From Ruminococcus sp. (GTDB lineage: Bacteria > Bacillota > Clostridia > Oscillospirales > Ruminococcaceae): 64,000 nucleotides of DNA. Of this stretch, positions 10,785 to 20,149 are shown piece after piece. The stretch's first letter is position 1, and every line of letters starts with the position of its first letter. The notes under the pieces were generated by a model. That model saw nothing but the letters and a program-made list of their open reading frames with translations. It searched no databases and was not told the DNA's origin. The DNA lies in NCBI GenBank assembly GCA_029060305.1, contig JAIDUG010000055.1, positions 1 to 64,000 of the forward strand, written 5' to 3'. The translations under genes and the position numbers were made by a program.

Positions 10785-10991
10785 TTATTTTTCAACAATT
10801 ATTGCACAGTCAGGACACATAATTCCACACATAGCACAGCCTATACAAGCGTTTTCGTCTGTACAGACAGCATAGAAATATCCTTTTTTGTTACGTTTTT
10901 CTTTCTGAAGCGAAACAATTTTCTTAGGACAGGCAGTGACACAAAGTCCACAGCCTTTACAGCGTTCAGTAACCACTGTCATTTTAGCCAT
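10785..10991 (-). CDS. 4Fe-4S ferredoxin, delta-type subunit
   Basis: CKGCGLCVTACP and CIGCAMCGIMCP clusters; ATG at 10991 has a GGAG RBS, preferred over 11009. Confidence 0.9.
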   Translation of the reverse strand: MAKMTVVTERCKGCGLCVTACPKKIVSLQKEKRNKKGYFYAVCTDENACIGCAMCGIMCPDCAIIVEK

Positions 10992-11012
10992 AAAATCAGC
11001 TCCTTTCATGTA

Positions 11013-11672
11013 TCATATTTCCCATAAAGGCTTTACATAGATTTTTATAGGGTAAGCATCGGGAATGTCGGTAAGTTCCGCACATTCTTCCGGAAACGTC
11101 GTGAACGCAATCGGAAGACCTGTCCGGACTGATATTTCAGAAGCAAATTCTTCTGAATTTTCAACGATTTCAAGAGTAGTTTCATTGCCGAGGTTGGTGT
11201 TGTTGACGATTGCCGTGTGTTTCATTCGTGAAGCGTTTTCGATTTCGTACATAAGGGAAATTGTTTCGTCAGGAGTTGCAGTAAGATAACGGCGTTGATT
11301 TATAACATAGAACATATCAACGTCATCACCGTATGTGGAAAGTGCTTCCGCATAGCGACCGAGTGCAACTGCTCCTGCATCGTCACCGCCCACGTCAATA
11401 ATCAGACAGTCTTCACTTTTTGCAAGCTGTTCAAGGTCAAACTGTATTGACGGAATATCAAGGTTAGTGTTAGCAAAATCCGGAGCAATAAGTTTTATGC
11501 TGTTGTCCTCAAAAAGATTTCTGAAATCCGCTGTTCTGAAATAAGGATTTACAATATCGAGGTCAACCACTGCAACGGATTTTCCCTGACGGTGTGCCCG
11601 TATAGCAAGGTTTACTGCAAGATTGGTTTTACCGCTTCCGTAGTGACCGGTAATAATAGTAATTTTTTTCAT
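11013..11672 (-). CDS. P-loop ATPase (MinD/CobQ-like) of the oxidoreductase cluster
   Basis: 219 aa; GHYGSGKTNLAVNLA Walker A; VVDLDIVNPYFRT. Confidence 0.75.
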   Translation of the reverse strand: MKKITIITGHYGSGKTNLAVNLAIRAHRQGKSVAVVDLDIVNPYFRTADFRNLFEDNSIKLIAPDFANTNLDIPSIQFDLEQLAKSEDCLIIDVGGDDAGAVALGRYAEALSTYGDDVDMFYVINQRRYLTATPDETISLMYEIENASRMKHTAIVNNTNLGNETTLEIVENSEEFASEISVRTGLPIAFTTFPEECAELTDIPDAYPIKIYVKPLWEI

Positions 11673-11873
11673 AATGTCCTTTCCGCCGGAAGATTCCCGA
11701 CAAAGAAAAAGTCTGTAAAATTTATTATATCATATTTTTATAGTGATTGCAAGATGTTTTTAAATTTTCGGGACAGATTTATTGTGATTTTTTAACAGAT
11801 ATTTGCCACAATAAAAAAATAATATGTGAATGGTCTTCTTTATGCAAAAAAATATTCCCGTAAAGCGTTAATC

Positions 11874-11902
11874 TTGACACTTTGTGACAACTATGTTATA
11901 AT
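11874..11902 (+). promoter_or_regulatory. Sigma-A promoter with extended -10
   Basis: TTGACA (11874-11879), N17, TG-T-TATAAT (TATAAT 11897-11902). Confidence 0.8.
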
Positions 11903-11937
11903 AAGACAAACCATACTTTTTTCGAGAGGTTATAAAT

Positions 11938-12372
11938 ATGAATAATTCTATAAATATTACTGCAATAATGTCAGATATAAAGAAAACTGCAAAGAATATT
12001 CCGGACTTTGAGAACGTCCGTTATTCTGAAAAAGCGGGTGCGGTAGTACCTGAAAATCCCGACGAAGCTATTTCTGAAATGAGGGCATATTCTTATATAC
12101 ATTCTTACCGACAGCTTACAGGAAAAAAATATGAAGTATTTCTGAAAAAAGTCGTAAGGAAAATAATAAAATTTTATGTAGAGCCGATTGTTGATGAACA
12201 GAATGATTTCAACGCTTCAGCGGAAACTACAATAACTTCCTTGCGGAATGTGCAGAAAAAGCTAATCAGACGGATTGAAAAAATGGAAACGGAAAACAGT
12301 TGTCTTGTTAAACGTATTGAAAAACTTGAAGAAGAAAATAATCGTCTTATCAAAGACCTTTACGGTGAATGA
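11938..12372 (+). CDS. Coiled-coil protein in glycosyltransferase operon
   Basis: 144 aa; C-terminal heptads (KLIRRIEKMETENSCLVKRIEKLEEENNRLIKDL); overlaps next ORF by 4 nt. Confidence 0.7.
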   Translation: MNNSINITAIMSDIKKTAKNIPDFENVRYSEKAGAVVPENPDEAISEMRAYSYIHSYRQLTGKKYEVFLKKVVRKIIKFYVEPIVDEQNDFNASAETTITSLRNVQKKLIRRIEKMETENSCLVKRIEKLEEENNRLIKDLYGE

Positions 12373-13436
12373 AAATGAAGATTATACAGCTTTTACCGAC
12401 TGTTTCTTATGGTGATGCAGTAAGTAATGATACATTTGCAATTGAAAGAATTATAAAGTCTATGGGAATTGATACGGATATTTATGCAGAAACAGTCGGA
12501 AAAAATCTTCCTGTAAAGAACGTCCGGAATCTGAAAAATATTTCCGGAGATGACATTATTATTTATCATATGTCAACCGGTACTGATTTGAATTTTTCAC
12601 TTGACAGAATGGTGTGCCGTAAAATAATGATTTACCATAATATAACGCCTCCCGAATTTTTCAGACCTTACAGCCGTGAAATGTTTGCACTGACGAATTA
12701 CGGTTATCAGGGTCTCAGGCGTTTAAACAGAACTTTTGATTTGTGCCTTGCTGATTCAGAATATAATAAATCTCAGCTTGTTGAATATGATTACAGATGT
12801 TCCATAGAAGTACGTCCGGTACTGATACCTTTTCGTGATTACAGAAAAGTTTCCGACCATTATATAATAAACAAATACTCTGACGGTTGGACGAATATTA
12901 TTTTTGTAGGCAGAATCGCTCCGAACAAAAAACATGAAGATGTTATTAAGACTTTTTACTGTTACAAGAAGATAAATCCGAAATCAAGACTTATTCTTGT
13001 CGGAAGTTGGACGGGAATGGAAAATTATTATAGTCGTCTTAAAAAGTATACTGAAATTCTCGGCTTGAAAGACGTTATATTTACCGGACAAGTTACTTTT
13101 GACGAATTACTTGCATATTATCAGGTGGCGGATATTTTTCTTTGTATGAGCAGACATGAGGGTTTCTGTGTACCTCTTGTCGAATCTATGTTTTTTAATG
13201 TTCCGATAGTCGCATTGAACGCCGGAGCAGTACCGGAAACTCTTGGGGGAAGTGGTGTACTTCTGTCTGATAACGACCCTGTGTATGCAGGTGAAACTAT
13301 TTCCCGAATACTGAATGACCAACATTTCCGTAAAGATATTTTAAGAAAACAGAAAAAAAGACTTTCTGATTTTTCGTACAGAAAAACCGGAAGTCTTTTC
13401 AGAAAAATACTGACTGACTTTATAAACGGTGGATAA
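12369..13436 (+). CDS. Glycosyltransferase family 4
   Basis: 355 aa; IIFVGRIAPNKKHEDVI ... CMSRHEGFCVPLVESM. Confidence 0.88.
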   Translation: MKMKIIQLLPTVSYGDAVSNDTFAIERIIKSMGIDTDIYAETVGKNLPVKNVRNLKNISGDDIIIYHMSTGTDLNFSLDRMVCRKIMIYHNITPPEFFRPYSREMFALTNYGYQGLRRLNRTFDLCLADSEYNKSQLVEYDYRCSIEVRPVLIPFRDYRKVSDHYIINKYSDGWTNIIFVGRIAPNKKHEDVIKTFYCYKKINPKSRLILVGSWTGMENYYSRLKKYTEILGLKDVIFTGQVTFDELLAYYQVADIFLCMSRHEGFCVPLVESMFFNVPIVALNAGAVPETLGGSGVLLSDNDPVYAGETISRILNDQHFRKDILRKQKKRLSDFSYRKTGSLFRKILTDFINGG

Positions 13437-13438
13437 TT

Positions 13439-14620
13439 ATGAAAAAAATCGGTTTTATTATACCATGGTATGCAGACGATATTTCCGGTGGTGCTGAAAA
13501 TATGCTCCGTGACCTTACTGCTGAACTTTATAAAAAAAACATACCTCTTGAAATTCTCACGACTTGTGCAAAGGAATTTCGTTCTGACTGGAATGAAAAT
13601 TACTACAGAGAGGGAATTTATTTCAACAGAAACAATATTCCCGTGAGACGTTTCAGCGTGCGAAAACGTGATATACGTGCTTTTGACGGCGTGAACTTCA
13701 AATTTATGAATAACATTCCGGTGACTTCAGACGAGGAAAAAATTTTTCTGCGTGAGATGATTAACAGTAACGGACTTTACAGATATATGCGTGAAAACTC
13801 CGATAATTATTCATTGTTTGTGTTTATACCGTATATGTTTGGTACTACTTACTGGGGTATGAAACTTTTTCCGGAAAAATCAATTCTTATTCCGTGCCTG
13901 CACGATGAACATTACGCATATATGAAACATTTTCAGAAACTTTTTCCGAAAATTGCAGGAATGGTTTTCAATTCAGAACCTGAAAAAAATCTTGCTGAAA
14001 AAATCTATAATTTGCAGAATGTTGAGACCCTGACGGCAGGAATAGGAATGAATACAGATATTTCCGGAAATCCGGAAGACTTCCGAAGAAAGTATAATAT
14101 AAAAGAGCCTTTTATACTGTACTCCGGCAGAAAAGACAGCGGAAAAAATATTGATACGCTTATAGAATACTATGCTGAGTACGTCAGAAGAAAAAATACT
14201 GATTTATGCCTTGTAATGACCGGTGGAGGAAAAAAAGTCCGTGCATACAATATAATTGATTTAGGGTACGTTTCGGAGCAGGATAAGTATAATGCTATGA
14301 GTGCAAGTGCATTTCTTTGTCAGCCGTCAGTAAACGAAAGTTTTTCGCTTGTTGTAATGGAAAGCTGGCTTTGTAAACGTCCGGTACTTGTTCACGAAAA
14401 ATGCGAGGTTACACGGAATTTTGTTCTGCAATCGGACGGCGGACTTTATTTCAGCAACTATCCGGAATTTGAAGCGTGTACAGATTTTCTTCTTGCCGAC
14501 AATGAAGTTTCTGATATAATGGGACTTAATGGTTGCGGATATGTGAAAGATAATTTCAGCCGTGAAAAAGTAACGGGAAAATATATCGACTTTTTCAACC
14601 GGATATTAAATAATAAATAA
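13439..14620 (+). CDS. Glycosyltransferase family 4
   Basis: 393 aa; IPWYADDISGGAENMLRDL; FILYSGRKDSGKNIDTLI; CQPSVNESFSLVVMESW. Confidence 0.85.
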   Translation: MKKIGFIIPWYADDISGGAENMLRDLTAELYKKNIPLEILTTCAKEFRSDWNENYYREGIYFNRNNIPVRRFSVRKRDIRAFDGVNFKFMNNIPVTSDEEKIFLREMINSNGLYRYMRENSDNYSLFVFIPYMFGTTYWGMKLFPEKSILIPCLHDEHYAYMKHFQKLFPKIAGMVFNSEPEKNLAEKIYNLQNVETLTAGIGMNTDISGNPEDFRRKYNIKEPFILYSGRKDSGKNIDTLIEYYAEYVRRKNTDLCLVMTGGGKKVRAYNIIDLGYVSEQDKYNAMSASAFLCQPSVNESFSLVVMESWLCKRPVLVHEKCEVTRNFVLQSDGGLYFSNYPEFEACTDFLLADNEVSDIMGLNGCGYVKDNFSREKVTGKYIDFFNRILNNK

Positions 14621-14636
14621 GGTGGTTTTTCTTTTT

Positions 14637-15620
14637 ATGAATGTTAAAGAAACACTTCTTGAAACTCTTGCTGGTTCAGACGGCGAATACATTTCGGGAG
14701 CTATGCTTGCCGAAAAAATCGGTGTAAGCCGTAATGCCGTATGGAAAGCTGTAAAATCCCTTGAAACAGAGGGATATTCAATTGAAGCTGTAACTTCAAA
14801 AGGTTACAGACTTTCCGCTGAAAACAACAGACTTTCCGAAAAACTTATACAACCTTTTCTGAAAACTGAGGATTTCGGTAAAAAGATTGTAATTCTTGAA
14901 GAAACAGATTCAACGAATAATTATGCAAAAGAAATTGCATCTTCCGGAGCGTTGCACGGTACTGTAGTGATTGCTGACTCTCAGTCATCAGGTAAAGGCA
15001 GACTGGGCAGAAGTTTTGTTTCCCCGAAAGGAAAAGGGCTTTATATGAGTGTGGTAGTACGTCCGGATTTTGACATACAAACAGCTTCTATGATAACTTC
15101 TGCCACTGCCTGTGCTGTTGCTGTTGCTGTTGAGAAACTGTGCCGTTCTGAAGTGAATATAAAATGGGTCAACGACCTTTATATGAACGGCAGAAAAATA
15201 TGTGGTATACTTACGGAAGCCTCTTTAGGTATGGAAATGAAGTCCATTGATTATGCTGTTATCGGAATAGGGATAAACGTCCGCAGTGCTGGGGGAGGTT
15301 TCAGCCGTGAACTGAGAGTTTCTGCAACTTCCGTTGAGGACGAGACCGGATTAAGAATCAATCGTAACAGACTTTGTGCAGAAGTGCTGAACAGTCTTGA
15401 AAAGTATCTGTCGGGAATAGAATCACGTAACTATATCAGGGAGTACAGAAACAGGGAAATTCTTACCGGAAACACAATAACAGCTAATGTAGACGGAAGT
15501 ACAGTAATAGCTTTCGCTGAGGGAATAGACGATAATGCAAATCTTGTAATAAAACTTCCCGACGGCACTATTCGTCATCTGAGTTCCGGAGAAGCTAACC
15601 TTTGCAGAGTGATAGAATAA
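14637..15620 (+). CDS. birA: Bifunctional biotin repressor / biotin-[acetyl-CoA-carboxylase] ligase
   Basis: N-terminal HTH (GAMLAEKIGVSRNAVWKAVKSLETEGYSIE); SSGKGRLGRSFVSPKGKGLYMS; IKWVNDLYMNGRKICGILTE; ATG 14637 preferred to GTG 14622. Confidence 0.92.
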   Translation: MNVKETLLETLAGSDGEYISGAMLAEKIGVSRNAVWKAVKSLETEGYSIEAVTSKGYRLSAENNRLSEKLIQPFLKTEDFGKKIVILEETDSTNNYAKEIASSGALHGTVVIADSQSSGKGRLGRSFVSPKGKGLYMSVVVRPDFDIQTASMITSATACAVAVAVEKLCRSEVNIKWVNDLYMNGRKICGILTEASLGMEMKSIDYAVIGIGINVRSAGGGFSRELRVSATSVEDETGLRINRNRLCAEVLNSLEKYLSGIESRNYIREYRNREILTGNTITANVDGSTVIAFAEGIDDNANLVIKLPDGTIRHLSSGEANLCRVIE

Positions 15621-15637
15621 AAAATTTTTATATTCGC

Positions 15638-15666
15638 AAAAAAAGACGGTTTTCACGTCTTTTTTT
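15638..15666. terminator. Bidirectional terminator
   Basis: AAAAAAAGACG-gttttca-CGTCTTTTTTT. Confidence 0.7.
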
Positions 15667-15679
15667 TGTTATAATATAT

Positions 15680-16114
15680 TTATGCTTGTCCAGAATGAAT
15701 ATTGGTCAGGGATATTATCAAATCAGTCATTAAAGGAACAGTTACAGGAAATATCCGTATTTTGTACATATCGCTTACAGGCGACAAATTTCTGTACCAG
15801 CCGTTATAGTCTGCTTGAACACATAATATATACAGCATAGTTATGCATAATGTAAATCCGGAAACCCATAATATCAACGAAATTATATTTGATATTTTTT
15901 TCCTGAACATACAGCATATACTTCCGGAAGTCATAAGTATTCCTGAAAAAATAAGAAAAATTCCGGTGTACATTATTTTTGTGCCGTAAACTGAATGATT
16001 ATAAACAAGTCCTGCACCTGTCATTATTACCATAAAGAACGGATAAACAGCCGTTGAAATAATAAGAAAGATTTTTGCAAAAAATAAAATATACTTTTTT
16101 GATTTTTCTGACAT
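15680..16114 (-). CDS. Hypothetical membrane protein
   Basis: 144 aa with about four hydrophobic segments. Confidence 0.5.
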   Translation of the reverse strand: MSEKSKKYILFFAKIFLIISTAVYPFFMVIMTGAGLVYNHSVYGTKIMYTGIFLIFSGILMTSGSICCMFRKKISNIISLILWVSGFTLCITMLYILCVQADYNGWYRNLSPVSDMYKIRIFPVTVPLMTDLIISLTNIHSGQA

Positions 16115-16248
16115 TATAATAACCTCTTTTTGCTTTTAAAGGAATAAACAGTAAAATATGCGGTTAATTCTCAATTATAAAACCGCATTGTAATCATATA
16201 ATAAATACATTCTCAGTTTTCAGAGAATTAAAGGAAAGGATTTACAGA

Positions 16249-17478
16249 ATGAAACTTAAAAGAAAAATCATTAAAGGCACAGCGGTTATATTATCTTTGG
16301 GAATAGTCGGACTTTTTGGCACAGCGGAATATTATTCCACACATCTTCCGTCGTCACTTACAACTGAATCCGGCAGTGAGATAAGAATTGCCGAATATCC
16401 GCAGATATTTTGTTTTAATAATTCGGAAAATGCCATTCCGGTTTCAAATAACAATGACGGCACTTCTCAGGTGACTTTAACGCTTTTCGGAGCAATTCCG
16501 GTAAAAAATATTGAAGTCCACGAGGCAGAAGCTCCCACACTTGTGGCAGGGGGGAATCCGTTTGGAATAAAGCTCCTTATGGACGGCGTAATGGTTACTG
16601 AAATGGGTGAAGTCGAGACAGAAAACGGTGAGAAAATCTGTCCTGCACAGAATGCCGGAATACAGGTAGGTGACATTATAAAATCGGCAGACGGAAAAAA
16701 CATAACTTCTAATAACGAAATTCAGGAAATTATAGGTAACAGCAACGGCAAAAAAATAAAGATAATTGTCAGTCGTGAGGGAAAAGATTTTCCGGTATTT
16801 CTGAAACCGGAGTATTCCGAATCTGATGAAAAATGGCGTGGGGGAATGTGGGTGCGTGACAGTATCGCCGGTATCGGTACAATGACATTCTTTAATAAGA
16901 CTACTGGAGAATTTGCCGGTCTCGGACACCCTGTATGTGATTCTGATACCGGTGAACTTGTTCCTATTTACAGCGGTGAAGCAGTACCTGTTGAAATTAC
17001 AGACGCTAAAAAAGGTTCTAAAGGTATTCCGGGGGAATTACACGGTCAGTTTATGTACGGCGGAAACTTTGGTATACTCAATCGTAATAATTCGTGTGGA
17101 GTATACGGACTTCTTTCTGAGCAGGCTGTAAAGGTTTTGTGTGAGACTTCCGAGGAGTACAAAATGGGTTACAGACAGGACGTTAAAACAGGTGAGGCAG
17201 AAATTATGACGACGATTTCAGGAGATACTCCGAAAAAATACAGTATTGAAATTGAAAAGATAGATTATAACAGTTCTGAAAGTACGAAAAATATGGTAAT
17301 CCGCATAACAGACAAGGAATTACTTGAAAGTACCGGTGGTATTGTGCAAGGTATGAGCGGAAGTCCGGTAATTCAGGACGGAAAGATAATAGGTGCGGTA
17401 ACACACGTTTTTGTTTCTGACCCTACTAAAGGTTATGCGATTTTTGCTGAGAATATGGCAGAGTACCTCAAAGGATAA
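16249..17478 (+). CDS. spoIVB: SpoIVB-type serine peptidase (S55) with PDZ domain
   Basis: 409 aa; TM, PDZ (GIQVGDIIKSADGKNI), GLGHPVCD and GMSGSPVIQDGKIIGAVTHVFVSDPTKGYAIF. Confidence 0.9.
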   Translation: MKLKRKIIKGTAVILSLGIVGLFGTAEYYSTHLPSSLTTESGSEIRIAEYPQIFCFNNSENAIPVSNNNDGTSQVTLTLFGAIPVKNIEVHEAEAPTLVAGGNPFGIKLLMDGVMVTEMGEVETENGEKICPAQNAGIQVGDIIKSADGKNITSNNEIQEIIGNSNGKKIKIIVSREGKDFPVFLKPEYSESDEKWRGGMWVRDSIAGIGTMTFFNKTTGEFAGLGHPVCDSDTGELVPIYSGEAVPVEITDAKKGSKGIPGELHGQFMYGGNFGILNRNNSCGVYGLLSEQAVKVLCETSEEYKMGYRQDVKTGEAEIMTTISGDTPKKYSIEIEKIDYNSSESTKNMVIRITDKELLESTGGIVQGMSGSPVIQDGKIIGAVTHVFVSDPTKGYAIFAENMAEYLKG

Positions 17479-17501
17479 TTTTTTCCGTAAAAAATAAAAG
17501 C

Positions 17502-17528
17502 GGGCGTTACTTAGTAACGCCCAAAAAA
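17502..17528. terminator. Bidirectional terminator
   Basis: GGGCGTTAC-TTA-GTAACGCCC with flanking A/T runs. Confidence 0.8.
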
Positions 17529-17541
17529 TCGTGATTTTTAA

Positions 17542-17814
17542 TTATCTGTTTTCCTCACTGAAACCGCTGTCAACGAGGTCGATGAGAGCATCAACGGCAG
17601 CCTTTTCATCTGTACCATCAGCGATAACCTTAACGTTTGTACCGCCTACGATACCGAGTGAAAGAATACCAAGAAGGCTCTTAGCATTAACTCTGCGTTC
17701 TTCCTTTTCAATCCAGATAGATGACTTGAATTCATTAGCTTTCTGAATGAAGAAAGTAGCCGGTCTTGCGTGAAGTCCGACCTGATTTTTGACCATTACT
17801 TCTCTGACAAACAT
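17542..17814 (-). CDS. HPr-family phosphocarrier protein
   Basis: GLHARPATFFIQ (His site) and NAKSLLGILSLGI (Ser46 region); ATG 17814 with AGGAGAG upstream. Confidence 0.9.
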   Translation of the reverse strand: MFVREVMVKNQVGLHARPATFFIQKANEFKSSIWIEKEERRVNAKSLLGILSLGIVGGTNVKVIADGTDEKAAVDALIDLVDSGFSEENR

Positions 17815-18109
17815 ATACAACTCTCCTGTTCTCTGTAGTGTACCCTCTGAATCCGGATACCATTTGCAAATTATTTCAATTGCTGATATTAATTATACAT
17901 TCAAAAATCTGCATAGTCAACGGATTTTTTGCTTTAAACGCCCACTTTTCAAGAATTTCTACATTTAGTTTAAATGTGAGAGTTATTTTTTCGGTTTGGT
18001 TGTTGATATTTACTATAAAAAGTTTTAACATAAATTGTATAACTCCCACAATTTTCAACATTGTATTATGTTCATTACGTATAAACTGTAAATTTTTGAA
18101 ATAGTATAC

Positions 18110-18808
18110 TTATTGTTTAGATTTATTGTATACTTCCAGTAAATCGGGACGGCGTTGAGAAGTAACCTCAATACTTTTTTCAAGTCGCCATTTTTCAATA
18201 TTTTTGTGATGTCCGGAAAGAAGTACAGCCGGTACGTTTTCGCCCTCCCATACTTCAGGACGTGTATATTGAGGGTACTCCAAAAGACCACTGTAGATAC
18301 TTTCGTCTTTGAAACAGACTTCGTCAGAAAGAACGCCGTCACACATTCTTGCAACAGCGTCAACAACAGCCATTGCAGGAATTTCACCGCCTGTGAGAAC
18401 ATAGTCGCCTATGGAAATTTCCTCGTCAACTATCTTGTCAATAATACGCTGGTCTACGCCCTCATAGTGACCGCAGATTATAAGAATATTTTCCATTTTG
18501 GAAAGTTCAACAGCACGTTGCTGAGTGAAGATTTTTCCTTTAGGGGACATATATATTGTATGCGGTTTTGAACCGATTTCGTTACATACTGCATTGTAAC
18601 AGTTGTAAATAGGTTCACACTGCATAACCATTCCCATACCTCCGCCGTATGGAGTATCGTCAACACGTCTATGTTTGTCGTGAGTGTAGTCACGTATCTG
18701 ATGGCAGTTTATGTATATTTTGCCTGCTTTTCTTGCACGTCCGACTATGCTTTCACCTAATACGGCTTCGCACATTTCCGGAAATAATGTGGCTATTTCT
18801 ATTCTCAT
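18110..18808 (-). CDS. trmD: tRNA (guanine-N1)-methyltransferase
   Basis: 232 aa; MRIEIATLFPEMCEAVLGESIVGRARKAG; DYVLTGGEIPAM; LLEYPQYTRP. Confidence 0.95.
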   Translation of the reverse strand: MRIEIATLFPEMCEAVLGESIVGRARKAGKIYINCHQIRDYTHDKHRRVDDTPYGGGMGMVMQCEPIYNCYNAVCNEIGSKPHTIYMSPKGKIFTQQRAVELSKMENILIICGHYEGVDQRIIDKIVDEEISIGDYVLTGGEIPAMAVVDAVARMCDGVLSDEVCFKDESIYSGLLEYPQYTRPEVWEGENVPAVLLSGHHKNIEKWRLEKSIEVTSQRRPDLLEVYNKSKQ

Positions 18809-19509
18809 TTTTCTGTTACCTCTCTTATTATAACGCTTTTACAGCCATTAAAAGCCCATGCATAATATTTACAGGTTTCAGGAATAGAAATTCTCAGATT
18901 GTTACAACAACTAAAAGCACCCTCTCCTATTAATTCCGTATTTTCAGAAAGTCGCAATCTTTTAAGATTAGAACAATATCTAAAAGCACGATTATATATT
19001 TCTTTTATATTATCAATATTTATTTTTTCTAAACTACAGCAACTTGAAAATGCTTCTGTACCTATTATTATATCATTTCCGGAAATATTTACTTCAACAA
19101 GATTATTACATTCTGAAAATGCTTTTTTTCCTATTTCTTTAACAGTTTCAGGAAGATTTATCTTTTTTATTGTTCGATTATTTTGAAAAGCACAGTTTCC
19201 GATTTTTGTTACACCATATGGTATTGTAACTTCTTCACTTTCACCGAGATATTCGTGTAATAAACCGTTTTCTATATCAAATTCTTCAGGGTCATATGAT
19301 GTGTAAGGTACATCAATAATTTCACCATTTTCATTAACCATATTGGTTGAATTGTTTGGGCTATCTTCGATATTGTATGGCGGTACAACATCAGGAGTAG
19401 TTTCAGCCTTTACTGGTGAGAATTTAGCATCTTTTGCAAGAATTTCAATAATATTTTTCAATTCCTGTATTTCATTTTCAAGATTTTTTATTTTTTCATT
19501 ATCATTCAT
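18805..19509 (-). CDS. BspA-type leucine-rich repeat (LRR_5) protein, no signal peptide
   Basis: 234 aa; N-terminal coiled coil then VTKIGNCAFQNNRTIKKINLPETVKEIGKKAFSECNNL repeats; ATGA overlap with trmD. Confidence 0.9.
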   Translation of the reverse strand: MNDNEKIKNLENEIQELKNIIEILAKDAKFSPVKAETTPDVVPPYNIEDSPNNSTNMVNENGEIIDVPYTSYDPEEFDIENGLLHEYLGESEEVTIPYGVTKIGNCAFQNNRTIKKINLPETVKEIGKKAFSECNNLVEVNISGNDIIIGTEAFSSCCSLEKINIDNIKEIYNRAFRYCSNLKRLRLSENTELIGEGAFSCCNNLRISIPETCKYYAWAFNGCKSVIIREVTEK

Positions 19510-19523
19510 AAATTTATTCTCCT

Positions 19524-20021
19524 TTAATCAAATAGTCCCTCAAGGGGTCTTATAGTCATCGAATTGTTGTCTATATCGGTAGAAACAACAACGTCAGCGA
19601 TAGCAGGTACAAGATATTCTCTGCCGTTGCCGTTTACGACGTATACATCATTTGCACCTGTCTGCATAACGTCAGTTATTTTACCGTATATAAAATCAGT
19701 GTCAGCATTTTTTACCTCAACGCCTATTAAGTCCTGTATAAAATAGGTGTCGTCGTCGAGTTCAAGGTCGTCACGATGCATATATAATATTTTATTGCGG
19801 AGTTTTTCAGCCTGCTCCGGAGTGTCCACGCCCTCAATCTTTGCGATTACCATATTTTTTGCTGTTCTTGACCTCTCAATGAATATTTCCTTTCTGTCAA
19901 GAAAAAGCCTGTCAAATTCGCAGAGAAGTTCCGGAACATCAGTATAAGGCATTATCTTGACTTCTCCTTTTATGCCATGGACGTTTACAATCTTTCCTGC
20001 TTCGAGATATTCTTTTTTCAT
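19524..20021 (-). CDS. rimM: Ribosome maturation factor RimM
   Basis: MKKEYLEAGKIVNVHGIKGEVKIMPYTD; LVPAIADVV; ATG 20021 with AAGGTG RBS. Confidence 0.93.
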   Translation of the reverse strand: MKKEYLEAGKIVNVHGIKGEVKIMPYTDVPELLCEFDRLFLDRKEIFIERSRTAKNMVIAKIEGVDTPEQAEKLRNKILYMHRDDLELDDDTYFIQDLIGVEVKNADTDFIYGKITDVMQTGANDVYVVNGNGREYLVPAIADVVVSTDIDNNSMTIRPLEGLFD

Positions 20022-20149
20022 TCTATCACCTTTTTTTCTTTTTGTGTATTTATATATTAACATATTTGAAAATATTTGTCAATATCGTTATAAGAATTTA
20101 TATTTAGCAAAAATACTGTGCGGAGATTATATTTGTTTTTTTGTGATAA

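Noticed and set aside
16477-16929. 150-aa minus-strand ORF
   Set aside because: Antisense to spoIVB; no independent support
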